Counted from the first letter of the stretch, positions 8,395 through 16,390 are shown. The stretch: DNA of 64,000 nt from Streptomyces vinaceus (GCF_008704935.1 NZ_CP023692.1:5051001-5115000), one strand, 5' to 3'. The notes: generated by a model not told the origin, from the sequence alone. Translations and numbers: made by a program.

Positions 8395-9961
8395 GCTCCG
8401 ACTCCCAGGCCAGCGTCGTCCCCCGCGTCCCCGAATCCGTGCGGCCGTCGTCCGTGACGGTCAGGCGGACGCGGGCCGGGGTCGCGTCCACCTCGACCTC
8501 GATCGAGGTGACCTGCGCGCGGCGGTGGGCCGCGGCCAGGGCTCCGCGCAGGGCCGACAGCAGTTCGCCCGCCACCGGCTCCGGGAGCAGGGCGTCCACC
8601 GCGCCCGCGAAGTGGACCGAGGGCTGGAAGCCCAGCAGGACCGCCGCCCCTCCCGTCTCCCGCAGGATCCGGCCGCGGACCGTCGTCGGGGCGTCGGTCG
8701 GGGGCTGCTGGAGGGCGAAGATGGCGGTGCGGACCTCCTGGATGGTGGAGTCGAGCTCGTCCACGGCCCGGCCCAGTTCGTCACCGACCGTGTCCCCGGC
8801 CGGGGCGGACGCGGAGCGCTTCTTCGTGCTCTCCAGCATCATCTCCGTCGCGAACAGCCGCTGGACCACCAGGTCGTGCAGGTCCCGTGCGATCCGGTCG
8901 CGGTCCTCGTAGACGGCCAGCTGTTCGCGGTCGTGCTGCGCGTCCGCCAGGACGAGGGCCAGCGCGGCCTGGGAGGCGAACTGCGAGGCCAGCAGCCGGT
9001 CCACGGCGTCGTACGGGCGGCCGCCGCGGGCGCGCGGGAGGGCCAGGGTGCCGATCAGCTGGCCGCCGCTCTGGAGCGGCAGCATCATGCTCGGGCCGAA
9101 ACGTTCCCGCACGTGCGTGGTCATCCGGGGGTCCGTCGCCGAGTCCTCTATGAAGACCGGCTCGCCGCCGAGGAGTTGTACCAGGACCGGTGAGCCGGGG
9201 GCGATCGCCGTCCCGACCAGGTCCCCGGGGTCCCCCTGCGTGGAGGCGGCCACGATCTCCATGCCGCCCTCGGGGGTCGGCTGGAGGACCACCCCGGCCG
9301 CCGCGTCCGCGAGCAGCCGGGCCCGTTCGGCCACGCACATCAGCGCGTCGGCGGCCGGGCGGCCGGCCAGCAGGGTCGTGGTGACCGCGGCGGCGCCCTC
9401 GATCCAGCGCTCCCGGCGGCGCGCCGTCTCGTACAGCCGGGCGTTGCCGATCGCTATCCCCGCCTGCGAGGCCAGGACCCGTACCAGCGCGAGGTCCTCG
9501 TCGGTGAACGTGCCGCCGCCCCGCTTCTCCGTCAGGTACAGGTTGCCGAAGACCTCCGTGTGGACGCGGATCGGGACGCCCAGGAAGCTGCGCATGGGGG
9601 GATGGCCGGGCGGGAGGCCCGACGAGCGCGGGTCCTTCGACAGGTCCTCCAGCACCAGCGGGCGCGGATCGGTGATCAGCGCGCCGATCACACCCGTACG
9701 CCCGTCGGGCAGCCGGGGGATCGCGGCGCGCTCCGCCTCGCTCAGGCCGGCCGTGTAGAGCTCGGTCAGCCGGACGCGCTCGGGGTCGATGACCCCGAGC
9801 GCTGCGTACCGGGCCGAGCAGAGCTCGATCGCCGAGTCCACGATGTGCTGGAGGGTGGCCCGCAGCTCCAGCTCGGAGCCGACGCTGAGCACCGCCTCCA
9901 GGAGTACGGGCAGGCCGGCCCCTGCCCCGGGATCGGCCGGCCCGGGCGCCTCGTTCGTCAT
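8384..9961 (-). CDS. tandem-GAF sensor histidine kinase (DevS-like) with degenerate ATP lobe
   Basis: A 525-residue cytoplasmic protein. GAF1 spans roughly 30-175 and GAF2 roughly 200-340, followed by a HisKA_3-type dimerisation helix with DRDRIARDLHDLVVQRLF at 353-370 (candidate phospho-acceptor His362). This is the DevS/DosT architecture. The ATP-binding lobe is abnormal. The N-box position reads ALRGALAAAHRRAQ (470-483) with no Asn, TDDG remains at 503-506, but the following glycine lid is replaced by GTRGTTLAWESELTP and the protein ends. Autophosphorylation is therefore doubtful. The ATG overlaps the mbl stop (ATGA), so the two are co-translated. No response regulator is adjacent. GAF ligand (heme, nucleotide or none) is unknown. 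Confidence 0.88.
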   Translation of the reverse strand: MTNEAPGPADPGAGAGLPVLLEAVLSVGSELELRATLQHIVDSAIELCSARYAALGVIDPERVRLTELYTAGLSEAERAAIPRLPDGRTGVIGALITDPRPLVLEDLSKDPRSSGLPPGHPPMRSFLGVPIRVHTEVFGNLYLTEKRGGGTFTDEDLALVRVLASQAGIAIGNARLYETARRRERWIEGAAAVTTTLLAGRPAADALMCVAERARLLADAAAGVVLQPTPEGGMEIVAASTQGDPGDLVGTAIAPGSPVLVQLLGGEPVFIEDSATDPRMTTHVRERFGPSMMLPLQSGGQLIGTLALPRARGGRPYDAVDRLLASQFASQAALALVLADAQHDREQLAVYEDRDRIARDLHDLVVQRLFATEMMLESTKKRSASAPAGDTVGDELGRAVDELDSTIQEVRTAIFALQQPPTDAPTTVRGRILRETGGAAVLLGFQPSVHFAGAVDALLPEPVAGELLSALRGALAAAHRRAQVTSIEVEVDATPARVRLTVTDDGRTDSGTRGTTLAWESELTP

Positions 9962-10995
9962 TCGGCCAGCGGGTTGAGGACCATCGGGGCGATCTTCCCT
10001 TCGAGCATCATGCCGAGACCGAGCACGGCGCACACGTCCGGACGTTCGGCGATGGCGACGGGCATTCCGGTGGCGTCGCGCAGCATCTGGTCCAGGCCCG
10101 GCAGCAGGGCGCTGCCTCCCACCATCATGATCCCCCGGTCCGTCAGGTCGGCGACCAGGTCCGGAGGGCAGTCCCGCAGCACCTTGCCGATGCCGTCGAG
10201 GACGGCGGTCAGCGGGGTGTGGATGGCGTCGCGTACGGCGGCGGTGTCCACGTGGACGGAACGGGCGAGACCGGTGGCCACGTCTCGGCCGTGGATGAGG
10301 GTGGAGGCGGGGCCCCCGCCGGTGATGCCGTTGCCGTGCAGGGCCACCTGGAGCGGCCGGACGGCCTGGCTCGGGAGCATCAGCTCGTGCGCGTGGCGCA
10401 GGTGCTGGACGACGGCGTGGTCGATGGCCTCGCCGCCGACCGGGATCCGCTGGGCGGTGACGATCGAGCCGAGGGAGAGGACGGCGACCTGCGTGGCGGC
10501 GGCCCCGCACACCATGATCATCGTCGCGGTCGGCTGCTCCACGGGCAGGCCGCAGCCGACGGCCGCCGCGATCAGGGTGTCGACGAGCTCGACGCGCCGG
10601 GCCCCGAGCCCGACCATCGTCTCCACGGCGGCCCGCTGCGCGAGCGGGTCGGCGTCGTGCGGGGTGCAGGCGGCGGCCCGCAGCCGGGGCTTGCGGCGCA
10701 GGGCGCGGCGCAGCTTCTCGCCGAGCAGGTGGCGCAGCATCCGCTGGGCCATCTCGATGTCGACGACGGTGCCGCCGGAGACGGGGCGTACGACGCGGAT
10801 GTAGTCGGGCGTGCGGCCCGTCATCCGTTCGGCGAAGGTACCGACCGCGATGAGCGCGCCGGTGCGGGTGTTGACGGCGGCCACGCTGGGCTCGTCGACG
10901 ACCAGGCCGGCGCCCTTGACGTAGACGCGGGTCCTGGCCGCTCCCAGGTCGACGGCGACGTGGCAGCGGCGCAACTGCTCAAGACTGACGGTCAC
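9958..10995 (-). CDS. mbl: MreB/Mbl-like bacterial actin
   Basis: A 345-residue actin-fold ATPase. Motifs are phosphate-1 VDLGAARTRVYVKG (15-28), MMVGGSALLPGLDQML near 295-310 (adenosine/phosphate region), and the C-terminal VLGLGMMLEG. Length is normal for MreB family members. It lacks the mreC/mreD/pbp2/rodA neighbours of the division and cell wall mreB operon, so I equate it with the stand-alone Mbl of streptomycetes, which acts with MreB in spore-wall synthesis; this identification rests on context and memory. The start is GTG at 10995 with GGGAGGA 7-13 nt upstream. Several usual MreB residues are changed (DLGTANT is DLGAART here), so ATP turnover may be altered. It is first in a two-gene unit with the GAF kinase. 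Confidence 0.85.
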   Translation of the reverse strand: MTVSLEQLRRCHVAVDLGAARTRVYVKGAGLVVDEPSVAAVNTRTGALIAVGTFAERMTGRTPDYIRVVRPVSGGTVVDIEMAQRMLRHLLGEKLRRALRRKPRLRAAACTPHDADPLAQRAAVETMVGLGARRVELVDTLIAAAVGCGLPVEQPTATMIMVCGAAATQVAVLSLGSIVTAQRIPVGGEAIDHAVVQHLRHAHELMLPSQAVRPLQVALHGNGITGGGPASTLIHGRDVATGLARSVHVDTAAVRDAIHTPLTAVLDGIGKVLRDCPPDLVADLTDRGIMMVGGSALLPGLDQMLRDATGMPVAIAERPDVCAVLGLGMMLEGKIAPMVLNPLAE

Positions 10996-11214
10996 GGCAG
11001 ATCCTCCCGAGAGCGCTGGCGCAAGACTCCGGCGGCTGCCGGTTGCATTTCATATCTTCTCGGGCGAACGGGTCATACCGCCCGTTGGGCTGCTCCGGCC
11101 GGGTGTGCCGCACGGGGCGCGAGGTGCTGCACGGGGGTGGATTTCTGTACCGACAGGCAGCACGATGCCGCCACTGACCGCGCTACTCGTGCGTAACAAG
11201 GTAAAGGCGGCCCC

Positions 11215-11901
11215 ATGCTGACGCCCCGCCAGAAACTGCTCGCGCTCCTGACGCTCTGCCTGGCGCTCCTCGCGCCGCTCCCGGCCCACGCCGCCACCCC
11301 TGTGCGGCCGCACAACCCGGTCGTCTTCATCCACGGCTACAACGCCGATCCGGGAGTCTGGGGCGGCCTGCGCGAGGACATGCGCGCCGCCGGGTACGCG
11401 GACTCGGAGCTCTTCTCGTGGGGATACGACACGCACCAGTCGGTCAACGAGGTCGTGGCCGGTCAGCTCGGCGCGTACGTCGACCAGGTCCGCCGGCAGA
11501 CCGGCGCCGCCAAGGTCGACATCGTGGCGCACTCCCTCGGCTCGCTGGTCGGCCGCTGGTACGTGAAGTTCGGCGGCGGCACCGCGACCGTGGACCACTG
11601 GGTCTCGCTGGCCGGCCCCAACCACGGCACCTCCACCGCGTGGGCCTGCGCCCTGTGGGACCAGGCCTGCCGGGACATGACCCCCGGTTCGTACGTCGTG
11701 AAGAACCTGAACGCGGGGGACGAGACCCCGGGCGCGGTGAAGTACGCGACGTTCTGGTCGAACTGCGACGAGGTGGTCAACCCCGACGACAGCGTCCCGC
11801 TGACCGGGGCGGCCAACACGCCGGTCGGCTGCCTCAAGCACAACGACCTGCTGGGGGACGACGCCACCTCGGCGGCCGTCCGCGCCTTCCTCGCCTCCTA
11901 G
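11215..11901 (+). CDS. secreted triacylglycerol lipase / esterase
   Basis: A 228-residue alpha/beta hydrolase with an N-terminal signal peptide (1-26, ending AHA). NPVVFIHGYNADPGVW at 34-49 is the oxyanion-hole region. Ser107 in AHSLGS is the nucleophile, an Asp in NPDDSVPL is the acid, and His in LKHNDLLGD near the C-terminus completes the triad. The layout matches the small extracellular lipases (class 2 / LipA-like) of streptomycetes. Paired Cys residues in the cap region suggest disulfides in the secreted enzyme. Single gene; converges on the 11923-12504 gene 21 nt beyond. Confidence 0.88.
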   Translation: MLTPRQKLLALLTLCLALLAPLPAHAATPVRPHNPVVFIHGYNADPGVWGGLREDMRAAGYADSELFSWGYDTHQSVNEVVAGQLGAYVDQVRRQTGAAKVDIVAHSLGSLVGRWYVKFGGGTATVDHWVSLAGPNHGTSTAWACALWDQACRDMTPGSYVVKNLNAGDETPGAVKYATFWSNCDEVVNPDDSVPLTGAANTPVGCLKHNDLLGDDATSAAVRAFLAS

Positions 11902-11922
11902 GGAGTGGCCCGCGGGCTCGGC

Positions 11923-12504
11923 TCAGAGCTCGACCCCGTCGACCGCGACGCGCTGGAGCAGGCCGTACGTGAACTCCGCCACGCACGGCCGCCCCTGCGC
12001 ACCGAACGCCAGGCGCCACCGGGTCGGCGCGGTGCCCTCCAGTGGGCGCACCGGGGCGAACGCCCGCGCCACCTCGTCCACCGTGGCCGACCAGGGCAAC
12101 AGGTCCTGCGGGGTCCGCAGTACGGGTCCCGGCGCCCCCGGGGCCCGGACCAGCCATTCGTTCCACACCGCCCCGTCCGGCGCCGCGAGCACCTCGAAGC
12201 GCAGGTCCGGCCAGAGCGGCACCGGCCACAGCAGGGCCTCGCACTCCAGATCGCCGATGGTGCGGGCGACCGTGGACTCCGGCGGCCCCAGCACCGAGCG
12301 GTAGCGGGCCAGCGCCCCGCGCGAGCGGGGTGAGCGCACCATCGCCTGCCAGCGCTTGTTCGCCTCCCGCTGCTCGGCGAGCGAGGCGCCGAGGCTCCGG
12401 CGCGCCTCGTCCGCGAGGTCCGGCCGGAAGTCCGCCATCCGACGCAGCAGCACCAGTTGGAAGGCGGCCGGGCCGAAGGATCCCGAGGACGAGGACGCAG
12501 TCAT
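11923..12504 (-). CDS. conserved hypothetical protein
   Basis: A 193-residue soluble protein without signal peptide or membrane segment. I do not recognise a named family. Visible features are a Ser-rich start, an Arg/Glu-rich helical first half (DFRPDLADEARRSLGASLAEQREANKRW in outline) and a tryptophan-rich second half (VWNEWLV, LLPWSATVDEVARAF), ending in a beta-like FTYGLLQRVAVDGVEL. The ATG at 12504 is the first that gives this coherent protein. It is transcribed toward the lipase and divergent from the zinc-ribbon protein gene at 12583. Function cannot be assigned. Confidence 0.65.
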   Translation of the reverse strand: MTASSSSGSFGPAAFQLVLLRRMADFRPDLADEARRSLGASLAEQREANKRWQAMVRSPRSRGALARYRSVLGPPESTVARTIGDLECEALLWPVPLWPDLRFEVLAAPDGAVWNEWLVRAPGAPGPVLRTPQDLLPWSATVDEVARAFAPVRPLEGTAPTRWRLAFGAQGRPCVAEFTYGLLQRVAVDGVEL

Positions 12505-12582
12505 GGAGGCCACGATTCCACACAGGACCTCCACGAACCCGCGATACGGATGTTGCGCGGGACCACGTAGCGTGCGGTCGTC

Positions 12583-13302
12583 ATGGACTACTGCCACGCG
12601 TGCCGGAGACACCTCAACGGCGCCCTGGCGTGCGCCGGCTGCGGTACCCCGATCGAGTACCTGCCGCCCGCCGCACCCGGGGCGTCCGCCGCCCCGTACG
12701 GCTCCGCGCGCGCCGAGGCAGACGATCCGCTCGCCGATCCGTTCGCCGACTCGCTCGTCGTCCTGTCCGGTGCGGACCGGGGCGGCCGGGCCGGATCGCG
12801 GCGCCGCGCCACGCACCGCAGGCGCCGCCGGACCCTGCTGACCCTCGCGGTGGGCCTGGCGCTCGCGGCCGGGGGCACGGTCGCGCTGGCCCGCATCGTC
12901 ACCGAGGGGCAGAAGACCGACCGGGCCGCCGAGGTGGTGCTCACCGACGGGAACGGCCCGCAGGATCCGGGCCCGCTGCCGAGCGGTAAGGGGACCCCCG
13001 CCGTGCCCACGGCGCTGAAGCCGGTGAAGGCCTCCGGGTCCGCGAAGGCCACCGCGGGCGCCACGCAGCCGGCCGGGCCCGGGGCCTCCGCCGAGGGGTC
13101 CGCGCAGCCGGGTCCGACGGTGTCCGCCTCCGCCTCGGGCGGGACGAGGCCGACCAAGGGGGCCACCGGGCCGGGGCCGTCCGTAAAGCCGAGTCAGTCG
13201 GGGAAGCCGTCGCCGAGCGCTTCCGGGTCGGCGCAGCCGCCGTCGCCGAGCCCCAGCCCGTCGCCGACCAAGACCGGCTGCTGGTTCATCTTCTTCTGCT
13301 GA
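12583..13302 (+). CDS. zinc-ribbon membrane protein with low-complexity exterior
   Basis: A 239-residue protein. Residues 4-20 (CHACRRHLNGALACAGC) form a CxxC...CxxC zinc ribbon. A basic stretch of Arg/His (about 67-83) precedes a single membrane helix at about 84-104 (LLTLAVGLALAAGGTVALA). The remainder is an extracytoplasmic Ser/Pro/Gly/Ala/Lys-rich low-complexity region. It ends in the unusual hydrophobic motif CWFIFFC. Cytoplasmic zinc ribbon plus membrane anchor plus disordered exterior is a recurrent streptomycete design with no firm function. TAGCGT lies 9 nt before the ATG, so the leader is very short or absent. Transcription diverges from the gene at 11923-12504. Confidence 0.75.
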   Translation: MDYCHACRRHLNGALACAGCGTPIEYLPPAAPGASAAPYGSARAEADDPLADPFADSLVVLSGADRGGRAGSRRRATHRRRRRTLLTLAVGLALAAGGTVALARIVTEGQKTDRAAEVVLTDGNGPQDPGPLPSGKGTPAVPTALKPVKASGSAKATAGATQPAGPGASAEGSAQPGPTVSASASGGTRPTKGATGPGPSVKPSQSGKPSPSASGSAQPPSPSPSPSPTKTGCWFIFFC

Positions 13303-13350
13303 GGTCTGCCGAGGTCCGCCCAGGTCCGGCGAGGTCCGCCGGGTCCGGCC
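13301..13350 (+). repeat. 10-bp imperfect tandem repeat
   Basis: Five consecutive 10-nt units (gaggtctgcc, gaggtccgcc, caggtccggc, gaggtccgcc, gggtccggcc) start at the stop codon of the zinc-ribbon gene and fill most of the gap to the MarR gene. The strict 10-nt phase is clear from the sequence. Confidence 0.8.
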
Positions 13351-13363
13351 GGGCGGCCGGCGC

Positions 13364-13786
13364 TCAGCCCAGCATCCGCTTGAGCAGGTCCCGCAGGACC
13401 GCCCGCTCCGCCGTGGACAGTCCGGCGAGCGGCTCGCGCGCGAAGTCAAGCGACTCGCGCAGCCGGTCCGCGGTCTGCAGCCCCTCCTGCGTCGGCGCGG
13501 CCAGCTTCACCCGGCGGTCCGCCGGGTCCGGCCTGCGCTCGACGAGTCCGCGCGACTCCAGCCGGTCCACGATGCCGGTGATGTTCGAGGGCTCGCACTT
13601 GAGCTGCTGGGCGATCCTGCGCATCGGCATCGGCTCCAGCGACAGCAGGTTCAGCACCCGCGCCTGGGCGCCGGTGAGCTGGTGGCTGGCTGCCGCGTCC
13701 TCGTACTCCTCGTGGTAGCGGGCCACGACGGAGCCGATGAGCTCGACGACCTCAAGGGTCAGGGGATCTGCGCGACGACTGGGCAT
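13364..13786 (-). CDS. MarR family transcriptional regulator
   Basis: A 140-residue winged-helix regulator. The recognition helix region (MRRIAQQLKCEPSNITGIVDRLESRGLVERR in outline, about 62-92) and the DxRxR wing (DPADRRVKL) are canonical. A single Cys lies in the recognition helix (LKCEPS), while the N-terminal redox Cys of OhrR is absent. TACTCT lies 6 nt before the ATG, consistent with a leaderless transcript. It is divergent from the NADP-dependent oxidoreductase at 13886 and probably represses it and itself through the site in the shared intergenic region. The ligand is unknown. Confidence 0.9.
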   Translation of the reverse strand: MPSRRADPLTLEVVELIGSVVARYHEEYEDAAASHQLTGAQARVLNLLSLEPMPMRRIAQQLKCEPSNITGIVDRLESRGLVERRPDPADRRVKLAAPTQEGLQTADRLRESLDFAREPLAGLSTAERAVLRDLLKRMLG

Positions 13787-13885
13787 GGATCCAGAGTACC
13801 CATTTACTTGACAACATGAAATATCCAGGCGCATGGTTGTTTCACCTACTGAAGTATTCGTCGATTCCTCGATTCGGGAGCGCAC
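13787..13885. promoter_or_regulatory. MarR/oxidoreductase divergent control region
   Basis: A consensus -35, TTGACA (13808-13813), faces the oxidoreductase gene, with CATGGT 18 nt downstream as a weak -10. It is embedded in TACTTGACAA, which resembles half of the TACTTGA-type dyads bound by MarR proteins. TGAAA (13818 onward) and TTTCA (near 13850) form a wider inverted pair. For the marR gene, TACTCT occupies 13798-13793 on the minus strand. The region is markedly AT-richer than its flanks. Confidence 0.55.
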
Positions 13886-14905
13886 ATGTCTGAGATCCCT
13901 GCCGTCAGCCGCGAGTGGCACCTCGTCCGCCGCCCGCAGGGCTGGCCCGTCGCCGAGGACTTCGCCCTGCGCGAGGTCGAGGTCGCGGCCCCGGCCCCCG
14001 GCCGGATCCTGGTGCGCAACCTGCACATGTCCGTCGACCCGTACATGCGCGGCCGGATGAACGACGTGAAGTCCTACGTCCCGCCGTTCCAGCTGGACAA
14101 GCCGATGGACGGCGGCGCGGTCGGCGAGGTCGTCGCCTCCGCCGACGAGCGCTTCGCCGTCGGCGACCACGTCCTGCACGGCCTCGGCTGGCGCGAGTAC
14201 GCCGACGTGGACGCCAAGCACGCCACCAAGGTCGACGCCGCGCTCGCCCCGCTCTCCGCCTACCTCGGCGTGCTCGGCATGCCCGGCCTGACCGCCTACG
14301 CGGGCCTCTTCGAGGTGGCCTCCTTCAAGGAGGGCGACACCGTCTTCGTCTCCGGCGCGGCCGGTGCGGTCGGCAGCCTCGTCGGCCAGTTCGCGAAGAT
14401 CAAGGGCGCCGCACGGGTCATCGGCTCGGCCGGATCGGACGAGAAGGTGACGCTCCTCACGCAGAAGTACGGCTTCGACGCCGCCTTCAACTACAAGAAC
14501 GGCCCCGTCGGCGAGCAGCTGAAGGAGGCCGCCCCCGAGGGCATCGACGTCTACTTCGACAATGTCGGCGGGGACCACCTGGAGGCCGCGATCTCCTCCC
14601 TGAACGTGCACGGCCGCGCCACCCTGTGCGGGGCGATCGCGCAGTACAACGCCACCGAGCCGACCCCCGGGCCGCGCAACCTGGCCCTGGTCATCGGCAA
14701 GCGCCTGCGCCTGCAGGGCGTGCTCGTCGGGGACCACGCCGGCCTCCAGCCGCAGTTCGTCCAGGACGTCGCCGGCTGGCTGCGCTCCGGTGAGCTCGTG
14801 GCCGACGAGACCGTCGTCGAGGGCGTGGAGAACGCGACCGGGGCCTTCCTGGGCATGCTGCGCGGCGAGAACACCGGAAAGATGATCGTTTCCTTCACCG
14901 GTTAG
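13886..14905 (+). CDS. NADP-dependent oxidoreductase, zinc-independent MDR (CurA/leukotriene-dehydrogenase type)
   Basis: A 339-residue cytoplasmic medium-chain reductase. The N-terminal GroES-like part contains MSVDPYMRGRM (about 49-59). The Rossmann part has VFVSGAAGAVGSLVGQFAKI (about 153-172) and the nucleotide-selective IGSAGSDEK (about 178-186). DVYFDNVGGDHLEAAI (about 221-236) is the subfamily signature. No catalytic or structural zinc ligands are present, as expected for this alkenal/one reductase group, which reduces activated double bonds with NADPH. The ATG has GGGAG 8 nt upstream. It is divergent from marR and followed 64 nt later by ohr, so a detoxification role for electrophiles is plausible. 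Confidence 0.92.
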   Translation: MSEIPAVSREWHLVRRPQGWPVAEDFALREVEVAAPAPGRILVRNLHMSVDPYMRGRMNDVKSYVPPFQLDKPMDGGAVGEVVASADERFAVGDHVLHGLGWREYADVDAKHATKVDAALAPLSAYLGVLGMPGLTAYAGLFEVASFKEGDTVFVSGAAGAVGSLVGQFAKIKGAARVIGSAGSDEKVTLLTQKYGFDAAFNYKNGPVGEQLKEAAPEGIDVYFDNVGGDHLEAAISSLNVHGRATLCGAIAQYNATEPTPGPRNLALVIGKRLRLQGVLVGDHAGLQPQFVQDVAGWLRSGELVADETVVEGVENATGAFLGMLRGENTGKMIVSFTG

Positions 14906-14969
14906 GCTCAGCCCACACCGTCGTGATCGTGGGCGCGAGTCACGGCGATTACCAGGAGGATCCCTTCAC

Positions 14970-15392
14970 ATGTCCATCCAGCAGTCCGACGTCCTGTACA
15001 CCGCCGTCGCCACCGCCGAGAACGGCCGTGACGGCCGCGTCGCGACCCACGACGGCCAGCTCGACGTCGTCGTGAACCCGCCGAAGGAGATGGGCGGCAG
15101 CGGCGCCGGGACCAACCCGGAGCAGCTGTTCGCCGCCGGCTACAGCGCCTGCTTCCAGGGCGCGCTCGGCGTCGTCGCCCGCAACGAGAACGCGGACATC
15201 TCCGGTTCGACCGTCACCGCCGAGGTCGGCATCGGCAAGAACGACGACGGCTTCGGCCTGATCGTCAAGATCTCCGCCTCGATCCCGAACGTGGACGCCG
15301 TCACCGCCAAGGAGCTCATCGAGAAGGCCCACCAGGTCTGCCCGTACTCCAAGGCGACCCGCGGCAACATCACGGTCGAGCTCGCCGTCTGA
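14970..15392 (+). CDS. ohr: organic hydroperoxide resistance protein (Ohr/OsmC family)
   Basis: A 140-residue thiol peroxidase that reduces organic hydroperoxides. The peroxidatic Cys is in the SACFQGAL segment (about residue 60) and the resolving Cys in QVCPYSKATRGN near 125. The N-terminal VLYTAVATAENGRDGR and the conserved GLIVKISASIPNVD match Ohr rather than OsmC. Length is typical. AGGAGG sits 8-13 nt before the ATG. It follows the MDR reductase with 64 nt between and may share its transcript or have its own promoter. Streptomyces carry several ohr paralogues; which one this is cannot be fixed from sequence alone, though from memory the position resembles ohrB. Confidence 0.93.
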   Translation: MSIQQSDVLYTAVATAENGRDGRVATHDGQLDVVVNPPKEMGGSGAGTNPEQLFAAGYSACFQGALGVVARNENADISGSTVTAEVGIGKNDDGFGLIVKISASIPNVDAVTAKELIEKAHQVCPYSKATRGNITVELAV

Positions 15393-15413
15393 TCCGGCTC
15401 CCGCTCGGCTAAC

Positions 15414-15451
15414 GCGAAGGCCGCACCCCGGTCACGGGGTGCGGCCTTCGC
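15414..15451 (+). terminator. strong hairpin terminator after ohr
   Basis: A perfect 17-bp stem (15414-15430 with 15435-15451, core AAGGCCGCACCCC) with a GTCA tetraloop, 21 nt after the ohr stop. Confidence 0.92.
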
Positions 15452-15453
15452 CG

Positions 15454-15466
15454 TAAGCTGTGCCCC
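15454..15466 (+). promoter_or_regulatory. candidate leaderless -10 (TAAGCT) of the EI24 gene
   Basis: TAAGCT at 15454-15459 plus 7 nt leads directly to the ATG at 15467. It begins 2 nt after the ohr terminator stem, so the -35 zone lies inside the hairpin. Confidence 0.5.
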
Positions 15467-16390
15467 ATGCGTGATCTTGCGGGGGGATTCGGTCATCTGC
15501 TGGCCGGGCAGAGATGGGTGTTCCGTAACGGCCGGTGGCTGGGGTTCGGCCTGCTGCCCGGGCTGCTCGCGCTGGTGCTGTACGCCGGCGCGCTGATCGG
15601 GCTCGGCTACGGCGCCGACGACCTGACCGCCTGGGCCACCCCCTTCGCCGACGACTGGTCCGCGCCGTGGCTCGGGCTGTTGCGGGGGTTCCTGACCGCC
15701 CTCGTCTTCTGTCTCGGCCTCTTCGTCGCGGTGATCACCTTCACCGCCGTGACCCTGCTGATCGGGCAGCCCTTCTACGAGTCCCTCTCCGAGCAGGTCG
15801 ACCGCAGCGTCGGCGGCGAGGCCCCCGAATCCGGGCTGCCGCTCGCCCGGGAGCTGTGGATCTCGGCCCGGGACAGCGTCAAGGTGCTCGTCCGGGTGCT
15901 GCTGTACGGGACCCTGCTCTTCGCGCTGGGCTTCGTCCCCGTCGTCGGACAGACCGTCATCCCGGCCATCGGGTTCTGCGTGTCCGGATTCTTCCTCACG
16001 GAAGAGCTCACCGCCGTCGCGCTCCAGCGCCGGGAGGTGGAGCTGAAGGACCGGCTGGCCCTGCTGCGCGGACGCCGGGCGATGGTGCTCGGCTTCGGGG
16101 TCCCGCTGGTCCTGGCGTTCCTGGTCCCGCTGGTCGCGGTCTTCCTGATGCCGGGCGCGGTGGCCGGGGCCACGCTCATGGTCCGGGAGCTGCGCGGTGA
16201 GGACGAGGAGCGGGCCGAGGGGGACGGGGCCGACGGGGGCGGGGCCGAGGGCCCGGCCGACGGGACGGCGCGGCAGGAGCGGCCGGGACAGCACGGAGAC
16301 CCGGCCCCGCAGCAGCCGTCCCCGTACACCGGGCCGTACGCGGCCGGGCCCCGGTACCCGGCGCCGCAGCAGAACCCGTACGCGCAGTAA
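15467..16390 (+). CDS. EI24/CysZ-family membrane protein
   Basis: A 307-residue inner-membrane protein. Four to six hydrophobic segments fall at about 25-48, 70-105, 140-175 and 205-240. The motif VTLLIGQPFYESLSEQVD (about 93-110) and the ELTAVALQRREVELKDRL loop (about 183-200) are typical of the EI24 (DUF540) domain, the family containing the E. coli CysZ sulfate transporter. The C-terminal 65 residues are an acidic then Pro/Gln/Tyr-rich cytoplasmic tail of low complexity (QQPSPYTGPY...). No cys genes are nearby, so sulfate uptake is not supported. There is no Shine-Dalgarno match; see the leaderless promoter entry. Confidence 0.85.
   Translation: MRDLAGGFGHLLAGQRWVFRNGRWLGFGLLPGLLALVLYAGALIGLGYGADDLTAWATPFADDWSAPWLGLLRGFLTALVFCLGLFVAVITFTAVTLLIGQPFYESLSEQVDRSVGGEAPESGLPLARELWISARDSVKVLVRVLLYGTLLFALGFVPVVGQTVIPAIGFCVSGFFLTEELTAVALQRREVELKDRLALLRGRRAMVLGFGVPLVLAFLVPLVAVFLMPGAVAGATLMVRELRGEDEERAEGDGADGGGAEGPADGTARQERPGQHGDPAPQQPSPYTGPYAAGPRYPAPQQNPYAQ

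Noticed and set aside
14911..14934. GCCCAC/GTGGGC inverted repeat before ohr as an operator or terminator
   Set aside because: Only 6-bp arms with a 12-nt loop, and such pairs are frequent at this GC; no supporting context.
13364..15392. Calling the MarR protein OhrR because ohr is nearby
   Set aside because: The redox-active N-terminal Cys typical of OhrR is missing, and the reductase, not ohr, is the divergent partner.
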